DNA of 28,960 bases from JBLHKS01 sp047620505 (GTDB lineage Bacteria > Verrucomicrobiota > Verrucomicrobiia > Verrucomicrobiales > DEV007): positions 1 through 28,960 of the forward strand of contig JBLHKS010000077.1 in the NCBI GenBank assembly GCA_047620505.1, in the 5' to 3' direction. Shown here piece after piece: positions 1 through 9,212 of this stretch (its first letter is position 1; every line of letters begins with the position of its first letter). Position numbers and translations under genes: made by a program. Below the pieces are notes generated by a model. That model ran no database searches. It saw only the letters and a program-made list of their open reading frames with translations, and was not told the DNA's origin.

Positions 1-234
1 TACGCTCTCCTTCGGTTAACTGGGTATATCCTGTCATTGTGCAACTGTGAATCGCTCGGTTTCAGGATTATCCCGGTTAACCTTACTTTCCACCTGTGAA
101 TTGCACTTCGAGCTTGAAATCAGGGTCCAAAGCAATGGGTGGAATTTGCGGTTCAAGATTTTGAGATGCGCTCTCTCGCATCCGCTTGAAATCTCCCGAG
201 CGCGATGCGAGGGAGGCGGATCAAAACCTCATTC
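1..234. other. Upstream non-coding region
   Basis: No convincing gene is seen here. The octamer CGGTTAAC occurs at 13-20 and 74-81, and CTGTGAAT at 45-52 and 94-101, so two word pairs repeat in the same order with different spacing. GTTAAC is itself a palindrome. This could be a duplicated operator upstream of the esterase operon or chance. A GGGAGGCGG stretch at 211-219 lies rather far (about 15 nt) from the ATG at 235. Confidence 0.3.
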
Positions 235-1434
235 ATGCTCCGAATCCGATTGCCCCAACTCGGCCAGCAGCTGCTGGCGCTCCTTTTTGCCTCTGCCGCG
301 CTCGCTGAGCTTCCGCCCGAGGCCAATGAACACGCCGTGCTCCGCGGGACGCTTAAGACTTCGCAGTTCAAGTTCGAGAAGGGCAAGACCGGTCACGTCG
401 CTTTCCTTGGTGGATCGATTACCGAGAACAAGAGCGGCCACACTGCAATGGTCCCAGCGTGGCTCGCGGAACGCTTTCCGGACACGAAATTCACGTTCAA
501 CAACGCGGGGATTTCGTCGACCTGCTCGACTTCGGGCGCATTTCGGCTGGACGATCACCTTCTTTCCAAGGGCCAGGTCGATCTCTTGATCGTCGAATTC
601 GCGGTGAACGATGATCAGGACGCGGGGCACACGCGGATCGAGGCGTTGCGCGGGATGGAGGGCGTGATTCGGCGGTTCAAGGCGCACAACCCGGGCGGCG
701 ATGTGGTCATGATCCAATACATTAATCCGGGGATGCTGGAGATGCTGAAGAAGGGCGAGACGCCGCTTTCGATCGATGCTCATGAGGCCGTGGCGAAGCA
801 TTACGGGATTTCCTCAGTCAATGTCGGCGCTGCGCTGGCGGCGGGGGCGATGGATTGGCCGACTTATGGCGGAACGCATCCAAAGAAGGAGGGCTACCGG
901 CTCGCGAGCGACATGGTGATCTCGGTTTTGGAGAAGGCCTGGAGCACACCGGTCGGCGATGTGATGGTTCAGGGGCATCCGGTTCTCGAACCGATGGATG
1001 CCTTCAGCTATGACAAAGGCGGGTTTGTCGAACCGGCCACGGCAAAGCAGACGGGCGACTGGAAGACGGGCAAGGTGAGCAAGGAGTTGCTGCCGAAGGG
1101 TGCAATTCGGGGCAGTTTTTCGACCTACAACCTGACGGTGGCGAACGAGGCCGGAGCGGAGTTGAAGGTGGAGTTCGAGGGCCGCGGCATCGGCGCGTTT
1201 GTGCTCGCAGGGCCGGAAGCCGGGATTATCGAAGCCAGCATCGACGGCGGGAAGTTCCAGCCGGTGAATCTGTATCATCGCCACAGCAAAGGGCTGAATT
1301 ATCCGCGAACGGTGATGTTTGCGACGGAGCTGAAGCCCGGAAAGCATGAAGCGACGTTGCGAATTGCGGAGCGCCCGGATGGAAGCGATGGCGGCAACCA
1401 GGCCGCGATTTTACACCTGGTTGTGAATCAGTAG
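235..1434 (+). CDS. Secreted SGNH/GDSL-type esterase with C-terminal beta domain
   Basis: Probably an exported esterase acting on acyl or acetyl groups, perhaps on polysaccharide; the substrate is inferred. From the ATG at 235 the protein is 399 residues and starts with a clean signal peptide ending ALA-E. Block I is GGSIT with nucleophile Ser61, block III is VND with Asn125, and block V is GGTHPKKEGY with His215, so the SGNH catalytic set is complete. Residues from about 240 to the end form a beta-rich extension that may bind carbohydrate. An in-frame ATG at 205 would add ten basic residues and is a possible start. The next gene begins 17 bp downstream and encodes a second SGNH-like protein, so the two are probably co-transcribed. 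The signal peptide contains one AGCAGCTGCT palindrome (266-275). Confidence 0.88.
   Translation: MLRIRLPQLGQQLLALLFASAALAELPPEANEHAVLRGTLKTSQFKFEKGKTGHVAFLGGSITENKSGHTAMVPAWLAERFPDTKFTFNNAGISSTCSTSGAFRLDDHLLSKGQVDLLIVEFAVNDDQDAGHTRIEALRGMEGVIRRFKAHNPGGDVVMIQYINPGMLEMLKKGETPLSIDAHEAVAKHYGISSVNVGAALAAGAMDWPTYGGTHPKKEGYRLASDMVISVLEKAWSTPVGDVMVQGHPVLEPMDAFSYDKGGFVEPATAKQTGDWKTGKVSKELLPKGAIRGSFSTYNLTVANEAGAELKVEFEGRGIGAFVLAGPEAGIIEASIDGGKFQPVNLYHRHSKGLNYPRTVMFATELKPGKHEATLRIAERPDGSDGGNQAAILHLVVNQ
263..278. repeat. Iterated AGCAGCTGCT palindrome (first and longest-armed example)
   Basis: GCCAGCAGCTGCTGGC is a perfect 16-bp palindrome inside the esterase signal peptide. The 10-bp core AGCAGCTGCT occurs exactly at 266, 3552, 7232, 9283, 10201, 10852, 12118, 15697, 16535, 19751, 21194, 23664, 24795, 26991 and 28200 (start positions), with a one-mismatch copy at 22721-22730 (core GCAGCTGC at 22722). 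Read in the Gln-Leu-Leu direction, the consensus is SAGCAGCTGCTGG; the G after the core is present in every copy and the second G in most. All are inside coding regions. Confidence 0.95.
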
Positions 1435-1451
1435 AATTTTTCTAACACCAA

Positions 1452-2378
1452 ATGAAACCACGAATCTTCTTTCTATTATCCTTAGTCGCCTTCGCGCCCG
1501 CTTGGGCGGACGACTTCAAATTCAAGGCCGACGACAGCGTTGTCTTTGTCGGCAACACCGTCATCGAGCGCGCTCAGAAATACGGCTACGTCGAAACAGC
1601 GCTTTCTCTCGCCGCAGGCGACATGCCGTTGCGATTCCGCAATCTAGGTTGGAGCGGCGATACGGTTTATTGCGATGCGCGGAGCTACTTCGGTCCACCC
1701 CAGGAGGGATTCGATCGGCTTAAAGCGGGCCTGACGGAGATCAAGCCCAGCGTGCTGATCGTCTGCTACGGTGCGGTCGCCGCATTCGAAGGCGAAGCGG
1801 GCGTAGAGAACTTTACGGCAGGCTACAATCGCCTTCTCGACATGATGGCAGCGGCGGCTGAGTCCCGTGCGATCATTCTCGTCTCTCCACCGCCAGCGCA
1901 GAACCTTGGCGCTCCGCTCCCATCGATGGATGAGCACAACCAACGTCTTTCGAGTTATCGAGATATCATCAAAGGAATCGCCGAAAAACGCGGCCATCAG
2001 TTCGCGGATTTGTTCGAAGCCATGGGCGCAGGCAAAGTCGGTGATCGGGAACAAATCCTGACCGACAACGGACTCCACTACACCGAAGAGGGCTACAAAG
2101 TGCTCGGGCAGAAGCTCGCCGAGTCGATCGGTCTGGCACCGCCGAGCGACCAGCAGTTGCTGAGCGAAAGCGGTGTCGCGCTGCGCCAGATGATCGTCAC
2201 CAAAAACCTGCTCTACTTCCAGCATTGGCGGCCATCGAACGAAACTTATCTACGATTGTTCCGAAAACACGAACAGGGCAATAATGCTAAAGAATTAGAG
2301 CTGTTCACTCCACTTATTGAATCTCGCGAAACCGAAATCGGAGCGCTGAAGCGCGCCGCACTGGAGGCAAAATCATGA
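1452..2378 (+). CDS. Secreted SGNH-like protein lacking the catalytic serine
   Basis: A 308-residue protein with signal peptide (cleavage near AWA-DD) and an SGNH fold. The position expected to read GDS is GNT (residues 34-36), so the nucleophilic serine is absent. Block III (YGAVAAFEG, about 107) lacks the usual GxND asparagine. The block V region DNGLHYTEEGY (205-215) keeps the Asp and His. The C-terminal 80 residues look helical and charged. As I recall the families, this GNT variant often sits beside PVC-type heme proteins, which is the case here: its TGA stop overlaps the ATG of the next gene (ATGA at 2375-2378), implying translational coupling. It may be a binding or scaffold protein rather than an esterase; that is inference. 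Confidence 0.85.
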   Translation: MKPRIFFLLSLVAFAPAWADDFKFKADDSVVFVGNTVIERAQKYGYVETALSLAAGDMPLRFRNLGWSGDTVYCDARSYFGPPQEGFDRLKAGLTEIKPSVLIVCYGAVAAFEGEAGVENFTAGYNRLLDMMAAAAESRAIILVSPPPAQNLGAPLPSMDEHNQRLSSYRDIIKGIAEKRGHQFADLFEAMGAGKVGDREQILTDNGLHYTEEGYKVLGQKLAESIGLAPPSDQQLLSESGVALRQMIVTKNLLYFQHWRPSNETYLRLFRKHEQGNNAKELELFTPLIESRETEIGALKRAALEAKS

Positions 2379-5300
2379 AGACCCGTATTTCTATTTTCTT
2401 ATTAGTTTTAAGCGCAGGCGTTTGCTTGGCGCAGAATGGTTTGCGCGACATCCCGGATCCGGATGTGACCAAACAGACTGAACTGTTCAATGTGCCGGAA
2501 GGCATGGAGATCAATCTCTTCGCCTCCGATCCGATGATCGCAAAGCCTGTCCAAATGAACTGGGACGCGCAAGGTCGACTCTGGCTGGTTTCCAGCGGGA
2601 TGTACCCTCACATCATTCCCGGCGAAGAAGAGAACGACCGAGTTCTCGTGCTTGAAGACACTGACGGTGACGGCAAAGCGGATAAGAGCACGGCCTTCGC
2701 CGATGACCTTCACATCCCGACGGCTGTGGTCCCTGGAGACGGCGGAGCTTACGTCGCCAACTCGACGGAGATTCTATTCCTAAAGGATACGGACGGCGAT
2801 CTCGTTGCTGACGAGCGCCGCGTCGTTTTGAGCGGCTTTGGAACTGAAGACACGCACCACCTTGTTCATACATTGCGTCACGGCCCGGATGGCTTGCTCT
2901 ATTTTGGTCAGTCGATCTATATTCACAGTCACCTCGAAACGCCACACGGTGTTAGACGTCTGTTAGGCGGAGGTTTCTGGCATCTCAGGCCGGAAACAAT
3001 GCAGGCCGAGGTTCTTTTCAAAGGTCTAGTCAATCCTTGGGGATTTACCTTTGATGATTACGGCCAGACTTTCGCGACCGACGGGGCTGGCGGGCAGGGG
3101 ATTAACTTTGTCTTCCCTCGATCCGTCTTCCTGACTTCGCCAGGCGCGAAACGGATTCTCAGCGGCCTCAATCCCGGTCAGCCGAAATTGTGTGGCTTGG
3201 AGATTCTGTCAGGATCGCATGTGCCGGACGAGCAGCGCGGTCTCCTGATTGCGCCGGACTTTCGCGGACATCGAATCAATGCTTACGAAGTCACGCCCGA
3301 CGGCAGTGGTTTCAAATCGACAAGGAAAGAGGATTTCATTTCGTCCTCGCATCGCGCCTTTCGACCGATCGACGTGAAGATGGGCCCGGACGGAGCGCTA
3401 TACATTGCTGACTGGTATAATCCGATTATTCAGCACGGCGAAGTCGATTTCCGCGACGAGCGCCGCGACCACACCCACGGCCGCATTTGGCGCGTTTCGT
3501 GGAAGGATCGTCCGTTGGTCAAGAAGCCCGATTTTGCTGCCGCAAACGTTGAGCAGCTGCTGGACCTGCAGATTTCCGATGAGCGCTGGATTCGCGAATT
3601 CGCGCGGCGTGAATTGCGGCATCGCGGAGGCGAAGCCGTGTTGGCGAAGCTTGAGGCTTGGACCGCAAAGCAGACCGACGAGTTCGCGTTGCTGCAAGCG
3701 ATGTGGAGTTTCCAAGCGCTGAACAAAACGCCGTCCGAAGTCGTTGAAAAACTCGCCGCTTCCGAGGACCCGCGTTTCCGCGTGGCTGCGCTGCGTTTTC
3801 TATATCATCGTCAGGCAGAAGTTTCGAGCGCGGACGCAATCGTTAAGGCCCGGATCAACGATCCAAACGCGCAAGTTCGTCTCTGGGCGATCAGTTGCCT
3901 CGCTCAGAAGCCGAGCGCCGAATCTGTCCGAATCGCGTTGCAGGCGCTGGATCACGATGTCGACGAAAATATCGATTTCGCGCTCTGGTCGATTGTCCGC
4001 GAGCACGAAACCCATTGGGTTCCCGCCTACGAATCCGGCGAACTGGCACTCAATATCAGGGGGCTGATCTTCGGGATCCAGGCGCTCGAAAAGCCGGTTG
4101 GAGTTGAGCGGATTTTTACAGCGCTTTCCGAGGCGAACATGACCTCGGAAGATCGCCAAATGGCGATGCACGGACTGGCGAAAGTTGGCGCTGCGGGCGA
4201 TCTCAATCGGTTGCTGAAAATGGGAGTCGAAACAGAAAAGGTACGCACTTTAGTTTTGGATGCGTTGATTGAAGCCAAGCGGATTCGAAAGGTTCAGCCG
4301 TCGGAAGGACTCGATGCGGTCATCGGTTTTCTGGATACGGAGGACGCCGCGCTCTATACAAGAGCAGCGGTTTACGCCGGGCTTTGCAAACTCCAGGCGG
4401 CGCGTCCGAAGCTGGAAGCCGAGGTGAAAACCGGTAAACGTTCAGGTGCCGCAGCTGAGGGACTTCGGAATCTCGGCGGCAAGCCGTCGCTCGATTTTTT
4501 CGAAGGGCTGATCGCAGATGAAGCGGGTCGGAATTTGCACGGGCTAGCCGTTCGGGAACTGGCTAATCTCGATCCGAACCGCGCAGCAGCGGCCGCGATC
4601 GTGCTGTTTTCCAGAGATATTGAAGGCGCAGATCCACATGGCTTGTTTGGCGTGTTCCTTCGCAACCCACAAGCTTCCGCCGCACTCACCAATGCGCTTA
4701 AAGGGAAAGAACTTCCGCGAAAGATCGCGATCCTCGGCCTTCAACGCGCCGGAACTGCGGGCAAGCCGGATCAGAAGTTGATTAAGGCGCTTCAGGCTGC
4801 AGGCAAGATCAAGCCGATGAACCAACAATTGGATGCCGCGGCGATGGCTGCGATGGTCGAGTTAGTTCAAAAAGAAGGTGATCCCGTCAAAGGCGAAAAA
4901 GTTTATCGCCAGATTCAAATGCAATGCACCGTCTGTCACGCGATTGGAGGCGTGGGTGGCGTGATTGGTCCAGATCTTGTGAGTATTGGAGCCAGCGCAC
5001 CGATTGACTATTTGATTACATCGATGCTGAATCCGAATGATAAAATCAAAGAGGGTTATCATACTACACTGGTGACGATGAAATCGGGCGATGTCTTCGG
5101 TGGCGGCTTGGTCAGTGAAGACGACAACGTGATCACGATCAGAGACAACGCGGGCCAGATTCACGAACTCGCCAAGGCGGACGTGAAGGCAAAGCAGATC
5201 GTCCCGGTGTCGATGATGCCGCCCGGGCTGACGGCTAGCCTGCGTGAGGACGAGTTTGTCGATATGATTCGTTTCCTTTCGGAACTCGGCAAAGACGGCG

Positions 5301-6865
5301 ATTTCAAAGTCGACGCGCGTCCTGTGATTCGGCATTGGAGCGCCTTGAAGCCGCACGATCGAACACGCGACGAAATCGGTCACTACGGCCCGGCGATCTT
5401 TGCGGAAAGATTCGACGGTTACGAGTGGATCTCGTTTGGAAGCCAAGTGAGCGGCGCGTTTGATCCAAAAGAACTGCCGCCGGTCCTTGGTCGAGGCGGG
5501 AATCGTTGGGGTGTCGTGCGTTTTGGTGTTGAAGATCCTGCGGAAGGCCGGATGACGCTTCAGATCAACGAAACGCATCTGATGCATCTCTTTGATGGTG
5601 AGAGAGAAATTCCGCTGCCGACGAAAGGCCGCGTGAATGTTGAGTTTGATGCTGGCGGCGATGATCAGCGCTTCACCATCGCGGTGAATTCTGCCTACCG
5701 CCCGCAACCAGTCATGGTTGAAGTCGTCGCAGCAGCAGCTGGCGCTCCGAAAGCCGAAAAGAAGGGGCTTTCCTTCCGTGCACAGCAACTCCACAAGGAT
5801 AATATCGAAGGCATCGCAGTTGGCGATATCGATAAAGACGGCGATCTCGATGTCGTCGCTGGCGAACGCTGGTATTCGAATCCGGAGTGGAAACCGATTC
5901 GGTTTCGCAAGGTCCTGCCGTTTGGCGCGGATTATATGCAGGACAACGGCGATCACGTCTGGGATGTGAACGGCGATGGCTGGCTTGATGTCGTGGCTGG
6001 CCAATTCACGGAGGCCAGTGTGCATTGGTTCCAGAATCCTGGCGCTGAGGGGCTGAAGGCCGGTGAGCAGTGGGAAGCCCACCTGTTAGTCGATACCGAA
6101 ACCGGTCAAAACGAAATGACTTTCATGCTCGATATCGATGGTGACGATGTGCCCGAATGGATCGAGAACAGCTGGGGAGACAAGAACCCTATGTTGATCT
6201 GGAAACTGGCGAAAAAGGATGGCAAGCCCACGATGGAGAAGATCGTCATCAGCGAATCTGGAAATGGACACGGCCAAGGGTTTGGCGACATCAATGGCGA
6301 CGGACTCGATGATATTGTGTTCAAGCAAGGCTGGTACGAGCGCCCGGCTGAAAACCCTTGGGGCCAGCAGTGGAAGTTTCACGCGGATTTCACGATTCCA
6401 CACGCGAGTTGCCCGGTTTTGATTCTTGATCTGAATGGAGACGGGCGAAACGATCTGATCTGGGGCAGCGGCCACAATTACGGCGTCTACTGGGAGGAAC
6501 AACTCGAGCCCAAAGCTGACGGTTCAACGGTTTGGAAGCAGCACGAGATTGATAAAGAGTTTTCGCAGGCGCACACGCTGGTTTGGGATGATATCGACAA
6601 CGATGGTGCGCCAGAATTGATCACCGGAAAACGTTACTATGCGCATAGCGGAAAAGATGCGGGCGCGGAAGATCCGATCGTGATCAATTATTATAAGTGG
6701 GATGCAGATTCAGCCGAGTTTGAGAAATTCGAGGCCCATCGCGGGCAGGCTGGAACGGGATTACAGATCAGAATCGCAGATCTCGACGGCGATGGCTGGA
6801 AAGAGATTATCGTGCCTGGAAAATCCGGAACGCACATTCTCTGGAACGAAGGATTGCCGAAGTGA
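2375..6865 (+). CDS. PVC-type heme-binding dehydrogenase-like protein with HEAT and FG-GAP repeats
   Basis: A 1,496-residue exported protein (signal peptide ending near CLA-QNG). Domains in order: a beta-propeller resembling the PVC membrane-bound dehydrogenase domain (about 25-385, with DTDGDGKAD and DTDGDLVAD loops); an alpha-helical HEAT-like region (about 390-800); a cytochrome c-type heme site CTVCH at 851-855; a linking beta domain (about 980-1120); and seven FG-GAP/VCBS-type calcium-loop repeats starting near 1149, 1194, 1252, 1304, 1350, 1404 and 1467 (for example DIDKDGDLD). It probably oxidises a sugar or sugar alcohol in the periplasm and passes electrons to the heme; the substrate is unknown. 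It is the last gene of an operon with two SGNH proteins. The C-terminal FG-GAP propeller may bind glycan or protein and is an addition to the usual propeller-HEAT-heme layout. Confidence 0.9.
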   Translation: MKTRISIFLLVLSAGVCLAQNGLRDIPDPDVTKQTELFNVPEGMEINLFASDPMIAKPVQMNWDAQGRLWLVSSGMYPHIIPGEEENDRVLVLEDTDGDGKADKSTAFADDLHIPTAVVPGDGGAYVANSTEILFLKDTDGDLVADERRVVLSGFGTEDTHHLVHTLRHGPDGLLYFGQSIYIHSHLETPHGVRRLLGGGFWHLRPETMQAEVLFKGLVNPWGFTFDDYGQTFATDGAGGQGINFVFPRSVFLTSPGAKRILSGLNPGQPKLCGLEILSGSHVPDEQRGLLIAPDFRGHRINAYEVTPDGSGFKSTRKEDFISSSHRAFRPIDVKMGPDGALYIADWYNPIIQHGEVDFRDERRDHTHGRIWRVSWKDRPLVKKPDFAAANVEQLLDLQISDERWIREFARRELRHRGGEAVLAKLEAWTAKQTDEFALLQAMWSFQALNKTPSEVVEKLAASEDPRFRVAALRFLYHRQAEVSSADAIVKARINDPNAQVRLWAISCLAQKPSAESVRIALQALDHDVDENIDFALWSIVREHETHWVPAYESGELALNIRGLIFGIQALEKPVGVERIFTALSEANMTSEDRQMAMHGLAKVGAAGDLNRLLKMGVETEKVRTLVLDALIEAKRIRKVQPSEGLDAVIGFLDTEDAALYTRAAVYAGLCKLQAARPKLEAEVKTGKRSGAAAEGLRNLGGKPSLDFFEGLIADEAGRNLHGLAVRELANLDPNRAAAAAIVLFSRDIEGADPHGLFGVFLRNPQASAALTNALKGKELPRKIAILGLQRAGTAGKPDQKLIKALQAAGKIKPMNQQLDAAAMAAMVELVQKEGDPVKGEKVYRQIQMQCTVCHAIGGVGGVIGPDLVSIGASAPIDYLITSMLNPNDKIKEGYHTTLVTMKSGDVFGGGLVSEDDNVITIRDNAGQIHELAKADVKAKQIVPVSMMPPGLTASLREDEFVDMIRFLSELGKDGDFKVDARPVIRHWSALKPHDRTRDEIGHYGPAIFAERFDGYEWISFGSQVSGAFDPKELPPVLGRGGNRWGVVRFGVEDPAEGRMTLQINETHLMHLFDGEREIPLPTKGRVNVEFDAGGDDQRFTIAVNSAYRPQPVMVEVVAAAAGAPKAEKKGLSFRAQQLHKDNIEGIAVGDIDKDGDLDVVAGERWYSNPEWKPIRFRKVLPFGADYMQDNGDHVWDVNGDGWLDVVAGQFTEASVHWFQNPGAEGLKAGEQWEAHLLVDTETGQNEMTFMLDIDGDDVPEWIENSWGDKNPMLIWKLAKKDGKPTMEKIVISESGNGHGQGFGDINGDGLDDIVFKQGWYERPAENPWGQQWKFHADFTIPHASCPVLILDLNGDGRNDLIWGSGHNYGVYWEEQLEPKADGSTVWKQHEIDKEFSQAHTLVWDDIDNDGAPELITGKRYYAHSGKDAGAEDPIVINYYKWDADSAEFEKFEAHRGQAGTGLQIRIADLDGDGWKEIIVPGKSGTHILWNEGLPK

Positions 6866-6915
6866 GAACAGATTTTAGCGCATTGCGTTGTTCCCGCGTT
6901 CGACGACTTTCGTGA

Positions 6916-8679
6916 ATGGCTTCTGATCGAACCGACAGCGTCGCCGAAAAAATCAAGCTACTTGAGACGGCTCATCAAGGCGGGCGACACGACCTCGCGA
7001 TGTCCCTGACCGAGTCGCTGAAAGATACGCTTAGTTTTGAGCGACAAGACGAATTCGGGCCTGCGCCGCTTCACGTTGAGGTGGGCGCGGTTCAGGAAAC
7101 GGCGTCTCTCCCTCGACCTTGGGCCGAGTGGGCAGGGGACTGGACGTTTTTCCATACGATCACGGCATTCGAAACGATTGGCACGGCGCGATCCGGCGAG
7201 CCGCTCCACATTCGATTCGCTGCGGGACCTCAGCAGCTGCTGGACCCGTGGCGAGAGCTACGAGTCGTGCAAGCCGACCCTGAAGGCCGTTTACGTGAAA
7301 TTCCATCACAGTTGATTAAGCACGTTAGGGGCGAGGGTGGGCATCGGTGTGAGATCGCGTTCCAAGCCGACATCGGCGTTCACGCCAGCGCAACGTTTCT
7401 CATCTTTTTCGGTAATCCAAATGCCGAGATTCCGAACTATCAGACGGACCTCCGAACAACAGGTGAAGGCTATGGCCTCGAAATCGAAAACCGTCATTTC
7501 GTCGCCAGCCTTTCCCAGCAAATGGGGCAGCTGGAGCGGCTCCGTTACAAGCGCGAGCACGGGCTCGAGCTTTTCGCTGGTGGAAAGGGGCATGGCGAAC
7601 CTCCGACCATCGATTGGTCGACTGACTACGCTGACGCAGGTCACTTTCAGAAGTTGCGCATCCGCAGCTGGGCCGAGTGTCCCAACTGGGAAGTCAGGCG
7701 CGGCCCCGTTTGTGTGCAAGTCAGGCGCTGGGGATTTCCGCACAGCCCCGCGCACCCGCTGTTTGCGCCGAGTCGAATCCACATGGATCAGACATATAGC
7801 TTTTATGCAGGGCTGCGGCATTTCTTTAAGCATGGCGAGATGGAAGCGGTGAAGGATGTCGAAATTTCTGCGATGCGGGACGATGAATGGGTTTTCTCAG
7901 GATATTCGTTCGACCAGCAGATCTGGATCGATCGGCAGGGCCTCGTGCATGAAGGGAGGCCTCCAGCCGAGCGGTCGAATGATCTTTGGGGAGTCGGATT
8001 TTATCACTCGAACAGTCGTGATGCGCTGGTTGCGCTCTGGTTGAAGCACGAGGCGGACAACTTCGAAGGAATCCAACACAACGGATCGCCGACTCTTTAT
8101 TACGATGGTCACGGCCAGCTTTGGGCGCGATATCCGGCGCGTGACACGACGTTAAACGCTGGCGCTGTTTTCCGGCAGCGAAACGCCTACCTAGCGACTG
8201 ACTTTCCCAAAGAAGGTGGGGCTGATCAAGTTGCTGGACTCCGGCATCAGCTAACCAGTCCATTGGAGATTCAAAGCGGTGAACTTTCGGATGGACCAGC
8301 AATCGAATCCCCGGGAATCCTGGCGCGTCCGGGTGAACGCGCAGCAAGCGCGGGACTCAAACAGAAAATCTGGACAACGCTACGGGAAGTAAAAGATGAG
8401 CAGCTTTACAAAATCGACGCCAACATTGTCGACATGGGCTATATATATAATCTTCGGATCGAAGATGGCGTCGCCCACATTCTGTTGACGATGCCGCATC
8501 GCGGGCGCCCGGTGCACGCCTTTCTGGTTACCGGTGGTGGCGGACGGGTCGATGCCGGAATTCGAGAACGACTGCTGGCCTTGCCCGAAATTCGCGAAGT
8601 TGTCGTGGATTTCACCTGGGAACCGGCCTGGGATGTGAACCGAGTTTCAATCGATTGTCGGGCACGACTGGGAGTCTGA
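6916..8679 (+). CDS. Uncharacterised protein fused to C-terminal MIP18/DUF59-like domain
   Basis: A 587-residue protein with no signal peptide, so probably cytosolic. A helical N-terminus (about 12-50, with LAMSLTESLKDTL) is followed by a long beta-rich region (about 60-460) with many aromatic residues and no motif I can assign with confidence. Residues about 480-580 resemble the MIP18/DUF59 (PaaD-like) Fe-S assembly domain: DEQLYKIDANIVDMGYIYNL near the start and a WEPAWDVNRVS ending close to the PPWTPDRMS type. The loop that normally carries Cys-Pro reads PHRGRPVHAF, so the reactive cysteine is missing. The gene starts 50 bp after the heme protein and may follow it in transcription. Similar full-length proteins occur in Planctomycetes and Verrucomicrobia as far as I recall; a function is not established. 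Confidence 0.8.
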   Translation: MASDRTDSVAEKIKLLETAHQGGRHDLAMSLTESLKDTLSFERQDEFGPAPLHVEVGAVQETASLPRPWAEWAGDWTFFHTITAFETIGTARSGEPLHIRFAAGPQQLLDPWRELRVVQADPEGRLREIPSQLIKHVRGEGGHRCEIAFQADIGVHASATFLIFFGNPNAEIPNYQTDLRTTGEGYGLEIENRHFVASLSQQMGQLERLRYKREHGLELFAGGKGHGEPPTIDWSTDYADAGHFQKLRIRSWAECPNWEVRRGPVCVQVRRWGFPHSPAHPLFAPSRIHMDQTYSFYAGLRHFFKHGEMEAVKDVEISAMRDDEWVFSGYSFDQQIWIDRQGLVHEGRPPAERSNDLWGVGFYHSNSRDALVALWLKHEADNFEGIQHNGSPTLYYDGHGQLWARYPARDTTLNAGAVFRQRNAYLATDFPKEGGADQVAGLRHQLTSPLEIQSGELSDGPAIESPGILARPGERAASAGLKQKIWTTLREVKDEQLYKIDANIVDMGYIYNLRIEDGVAHILLTMPHRGRPVHAFLVTGGGGRVDAGIRERLLALPEIREVVVDFTWEPAWDVNRVSIDCRARLGV

Positions 8680-8708
8680 TTGGCCCTTTTCGAATATCCT
8701 AAACCAAG

Positions 8709-9209
8709 TCAGCGGGCTCGATATTTGGCAGCTCGCTCAGCGGCGCGAAGGGCTTGTTTTTCAGGCGCTCCAGCGGGCACGTCGAGTGGGATCGAGTTCA
8801 GGAGGCGGGCGGCGGCGGATTTGAGGGCGGAGTCGGTTTTCGTTTCGCATTCCCAGATGATTTCGACCTTCCAATACAGAGCTCGAAGCTCGGAAATCTG
8901 GCGCGCGTCGCGCTCGACGTTTTCGTTGAATTTCTTCTGCCAGAATTCGATTCGCGACTTCGGGTTGTATGCGTATTTGCAGCCGGGATGCCGATGCCAG
9001 TAGCAGCCGTGTACGAATACGGCAGTTTTATACTTTGGGAGAACAATGTCAGGGCGGCCGGGGAGTTTCTTGTTTTTCGAAGAATTAATCGTAAACCGAT
9101 AGCCGAGGTGATGAAGCAGCGAGCGAACGATCAATTCCGGCTTGGTGTTTTTGCCGCGGATCTGCGCCATGTTCCAGCTGCGACGCTCCGGTGTCAGGGA
9201 ATCGGCCAT
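8709..9209 (-). CDS. vsr: Very short patch repair (Vsr) mismatch endonuclease
   Basis: A 166-residue Vsr endonuclease, which nicks next to T:G mismatches arising from 5-methylcytosine deamination. The family signature is intact: RRSWNMAQI (9-17), LPGRPD with catalytic Asp54, the zinc/active-site segment HGCYWHRHPGC (67-77), Trp90, NVERD (97-101) and WEC (119-121). The aromatic residues that wedge into DNA in E. coli Vsr (Phe67, Trp68, Trp86) correspond here to Tyr70, Trp71 and Trp90. About 45 extra residues follow WEC. No cytosine methyltransferase lies in the window, so this is an orphan here. The start lies only 3 bp after the stop of the upstream lyase-nitrilase gene, so the two are likely co-transcribed. 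It converges with the DUF59 fusion gene, leaving 29 bp between them. Confidence 0.92.
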   Translation of the reverse strand: MADSLTPERRSWNMAQIRGKNTKPELIVRSLLHHLGYRFTINSSKNKKLPGRPDIVLPKYKTAVFVHGCYWHRHPGCKYAYNPKSRIEFWQKKFNENVERDARQISELRALYWKVEIIWECETKTDSALKSAAARLLNSIPLDVPAGAPEKQALRAAERAAKYRAR

Positions 9210-9212
9210 TTT

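Noticed and set aside
4862..6082. A 406-codon open frame on the reverse strand inside the heme protein gene
   Set aside because: It lies wholly antisense to a well-supported coding region, has no recognisable domain or start context, and arises from high GC in the third-position frame.
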